7,002 nucleotides of DNA, from NCBI GenBank assembly GCA_943324725.2, contig CALPMR020000160.1:1-7002 (forward strand), given 5' to 3'. The translations under genes and the position numbers were made by a program. A model generated the notes under the pieces. That model was not told the origin of the DNA, did no database searches, and saw only the letters and a list, made by a program, of their open reading frames with translations. Source of the DNA: Bordetella parapertussis. Its GTDB lineage: Bacteria > Cyanobacteriota > Cyanobacteriia > PCC-6307 > Cyanobiaceae. This document shows, in pieces, positions 6,118 through 7,002 of the stretch (its first letter is position 1; each line of letters begins with the position of its first letter).

Positions 6118-6390
6118 TCAGCCGCCCATCCGGCGGCGCGACAGCAGAAAGCCGACCCAGTAGCCAAGCACCAGCAGCAGCAGATCAACCCGGGTCAGCA
6201 ACCACACCACAGCCAGGATGCCGATCAGCCAGGGCGCGAGCAGCAGCACCCCGAACAGCAGCTGGGTGGACTGGTTGCGGCGCGCCAGCGAGGCGGAACG
6301 CTGCACCAACCGGGGCACACCACGACCCAGCAGCCAGCCGGCCCCGCCGCCGAAGCCAAGACTGACCAGAGCCTGAAGCAGCATCAACAT
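6118..6390 (-). CDS. Small hydrophobic membrane protein, hypothetical
   Basis: A 90-residue protein, mostly membrane: hydrophobic segments at ~3-22 (ending in a Gly-rich GFGGGAGWLLG), ~44-64 (LFGVLLLAPWLIGILAVVWLL) and ~68-84. They are separated by a basic loop RLVQRSASLARRNQ, and the C-terminus SRRRMGG is basic. The charge pattern suggests the loop and tail are cytoplasmic. No family is recognised. The start is ATG 6390, with an alternative ATG at 6384; neither has a good Shine-Dalgarno. The gene converges on the preceding membrane protein gene across a 48-bp gap filled largely by the tandem repeat, and is divergent from the DUF2993 gene. A 6-bp inverted repeat (6121-6126 with 6132-6137) abuts its stop but lacks a U-tract. 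The strong alternation of hydrophobic and basic segments in a well-formed frame supports a real gene. Confidence 0.72.
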   Translation of the reverse strand: MLMLLQALVSLGFGGGAGWLLGRGVPRLVQRSASLARRNQSTQLLFGVLLLAPWLIGILAVVWLLTRVDLLLLVLGYWVGFLLSRRRMGG

Positions 6391-6457
6391 CGCCGCAGGC
6401 TAAGCAGAGCGTCGGCCGGCGGCGACCATCCCCCGCGTTGGGGCGCTCGGTTCTGTT

Positions 6458-6463
6458 AGGAGG
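6458..6463 (+). promoter_or_regulatory. Perfect Shine-Dalgarno (AGGAGG) with unusual spacing
   Basis: AGGAGG is an exact anti-16S match, notable because most genes in this window have no clear Shine-Dalgarno. It lies 15 nt before an out-of-frame ATG (6479) and 25 nt before the in-frame ATG (6489) of the DUF2993 gene. The only in-frame codon at ideal spacing (7 nt) is CTG at 6471. Confidence 0.55.
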
Positions 6464-6488
6464 GGCGCACCTGCCGCCATGGCGTCGG

Positions 6489-7002
6489 ATGCCCGAGGAA
6501 GCTGCCCCCCCCCCTGCCCCTGGCTCCCAGGCTGGCTCAGCCGAACCACCGGCGGCCCGGGGTGGTCCGATGCTGGCTCTGCTGGCCCGCGGGCTGGAGC
6601 TCTGGCTGCGCCAACAGTGCGAGGCGATCGAGGATCTGGAAATCCGGCTGGAGGGATCGGCGGCCCGGTTGCTGAGGGGTCGGCTGGAAGGGGTGCGGCT
6701 GAGCGCCAGGCGGGTGGTGTTTCAGCGACTGGAAATTGAAGCGGTGGAATTGCACAGTGCGCCCATGCAGGTGCGGATGGGGGAGCTGCTGCGATCCCAG
6801 AATCTGCGGCTGGACCAGCCCTTCCAGGTCGACGGCTGGGTGCGCTTCAGCGCCGAAGGCCTCAACCGCACCCTGGCCACGGCCCCCTGGCGCGAGCTGG
6901 GCGATGCCCTGGCCGAAGAGTTGCTGGGGCTGGCACCGCTGGGGCGGCTGCGCTTCGACGGCGATCGGCTGATCCTCTCCACCGCCGGCTCGGCCGGCAC
7001 CA
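6489..7002 (+). CDS. DUF2993 (LmeA-like) protein, 3' truncated by window
   Basis: An open frame running off the window end (171 complete codons). After a Pro/Ala-rich leader (~1-27) the sequence matches the cyanobacterial DUF2993 pattern: LLARGLELWLRQQCEAIEDLEIRLEGSAARLLRGRLEGVRLSA, where a helix leads into amphipathic strands. It continues with RRVVFQRLEIEAVELHSAPMQVRM, VDGWVRFSAEGLNRTL, and LLGLAPLGRLRFDGDRLILS. In actinobacteria the related LmeA is a periplasmic phospholipid-binding protein involved in cell-envelope lipoglycan maturation; in cyanobacteria the role is not established. No signal peptide is obvious. The start is uncertain: ATG 6489 is used, ATG 6570 would drop the leader, and CTG 6471 is best placed relative to AGGAGG. 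A run of ten C (6505-6514) lies in the leader. The upstream neighbour is divergent, so this gene probably has its own promoter. Confidence 0.8.
   Translation, partial: MPEEAAPPPAPGSQAGSAEPPAARGGPMLALLARGLELWLRQQCEAIEDLEIRLEGSAARLLRGRLEGVRLSARRVVFQRLEIEAVELHSAPMQVRMGELLRSQNLRLDQPFQVDGWVRFSAEGLNRTLATAPWRELGDALAEELLGLAPLGRLRFDGDRLILSTAGSAGT
6505..6514 (+). repeat. Poly-C tract (C10) in the leader of the DUF2993 gene
   Basis: Ten consecutive C residues encode part of a Pro run near the N-terminus. Losing one C would put the ATG at 6479 in frame with the DUF2993 domain. As given, the ATG 6479 frame stops at 6739 and the domain frame is entered from ATG 6489. Confidence 0.85.

Noticed and set aside
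6431..6443. CCCC-GCGTT-GGGG inverted repeat upstream of the DUF2993 gene
   Set aside because: Only 4 bp of pairing, expected by chance at this GC content; no riboswitch-like structure around it.
6479..6739. 86-codon plus-strand open frame starting at ATG 6479
   Set aside because: Trp/Gly/Pro-rich with no motif; the overlapping frame encodes a recognisable DUF2993 domain. The ATG is kept only as a possible alternative start linked to the C10 tract.
6722..7000. 92-codon minus-strand open frame over the DUF2993 region
   Set aside because: Ser/Arg-rich shadow of the DUF2993 coding frame.

Overview
The window is very GC-rich and gene-dense, with GTGA start/stop overlaps. The left end carries a ClpC-type Clp ATPase tail and the right end a DUF2993 (LmeA-like) protein. 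Together with a GldA-like dehydrogenase carrying an ATCAGW motif, a DUF1499 protein and a YbiX/PiuC-type PKHD hydroxylase, this points to a high-GC picocyanobacterium of the Cyanobium/Synechococcus group. That placement is inference from gene content and composition; no rRNA or other marker is present. By eye I found no copy of the cyanobacterial repeat GCGATCGC, which fits that clade but proves nothing.

Layout. (1) 2-589, plus: C-terminus of ClpC, followed by a hairpin terminator. (2) 715-3274, plus: a probable three-gene operon of a GldA-like metal-dependent dehydrogenase, an alpha/beta hydrolase coupled to it by a GTGA overlap, and a secreted DUF1499 protein. (3) 3294-4779, minus: a small GGE-repeat lipoprotein followed by a renalase-like FAD oxidoreductase whose start overlaps the lipoprotein's repeat tail; this pair converges on the DUF1499 gene with only 19 bp between stops. 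(4) 5015-6069, plus, divergent from the lipoprotein: a PKHD-type Fe(II)/2-oxoglutarate hydroxylase coupled by GTGA to a small membrane protein. (5) 6118-6390, minus: a small hydrophobic membrane protein, converging on the previous gene across a 14-bp triplicated repeat. (6) 6489-7002, plus: start of a DUF2993 protein with an odd leader (strong Shine-Dalgarno set too far from any ATG, plus a run of ten C).

How the genes relate. Clp proteolysis is independent of the rest. The dehydrogenase, hydrolase and DUF1499 genes are probably co-transcribed, but their substrates are unknown. Several products belong to the cell envelope: the lipoprotein, two small membrane proteins, the exported DUF1499 protein and the DUF2993 protein. 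I see no RNA gene, insertion sequence, CRISPR array, phage gene or defence cassette. This looks like ordinary chromosomal backbone with a few local curiosities: a repeat tract read in two frames, a reiterated stop-codon repeat, the poly-C leader, and a dehydrogenase lacking the glycerol-contacting Asp. I found no convincing undescribed multi-gene system.
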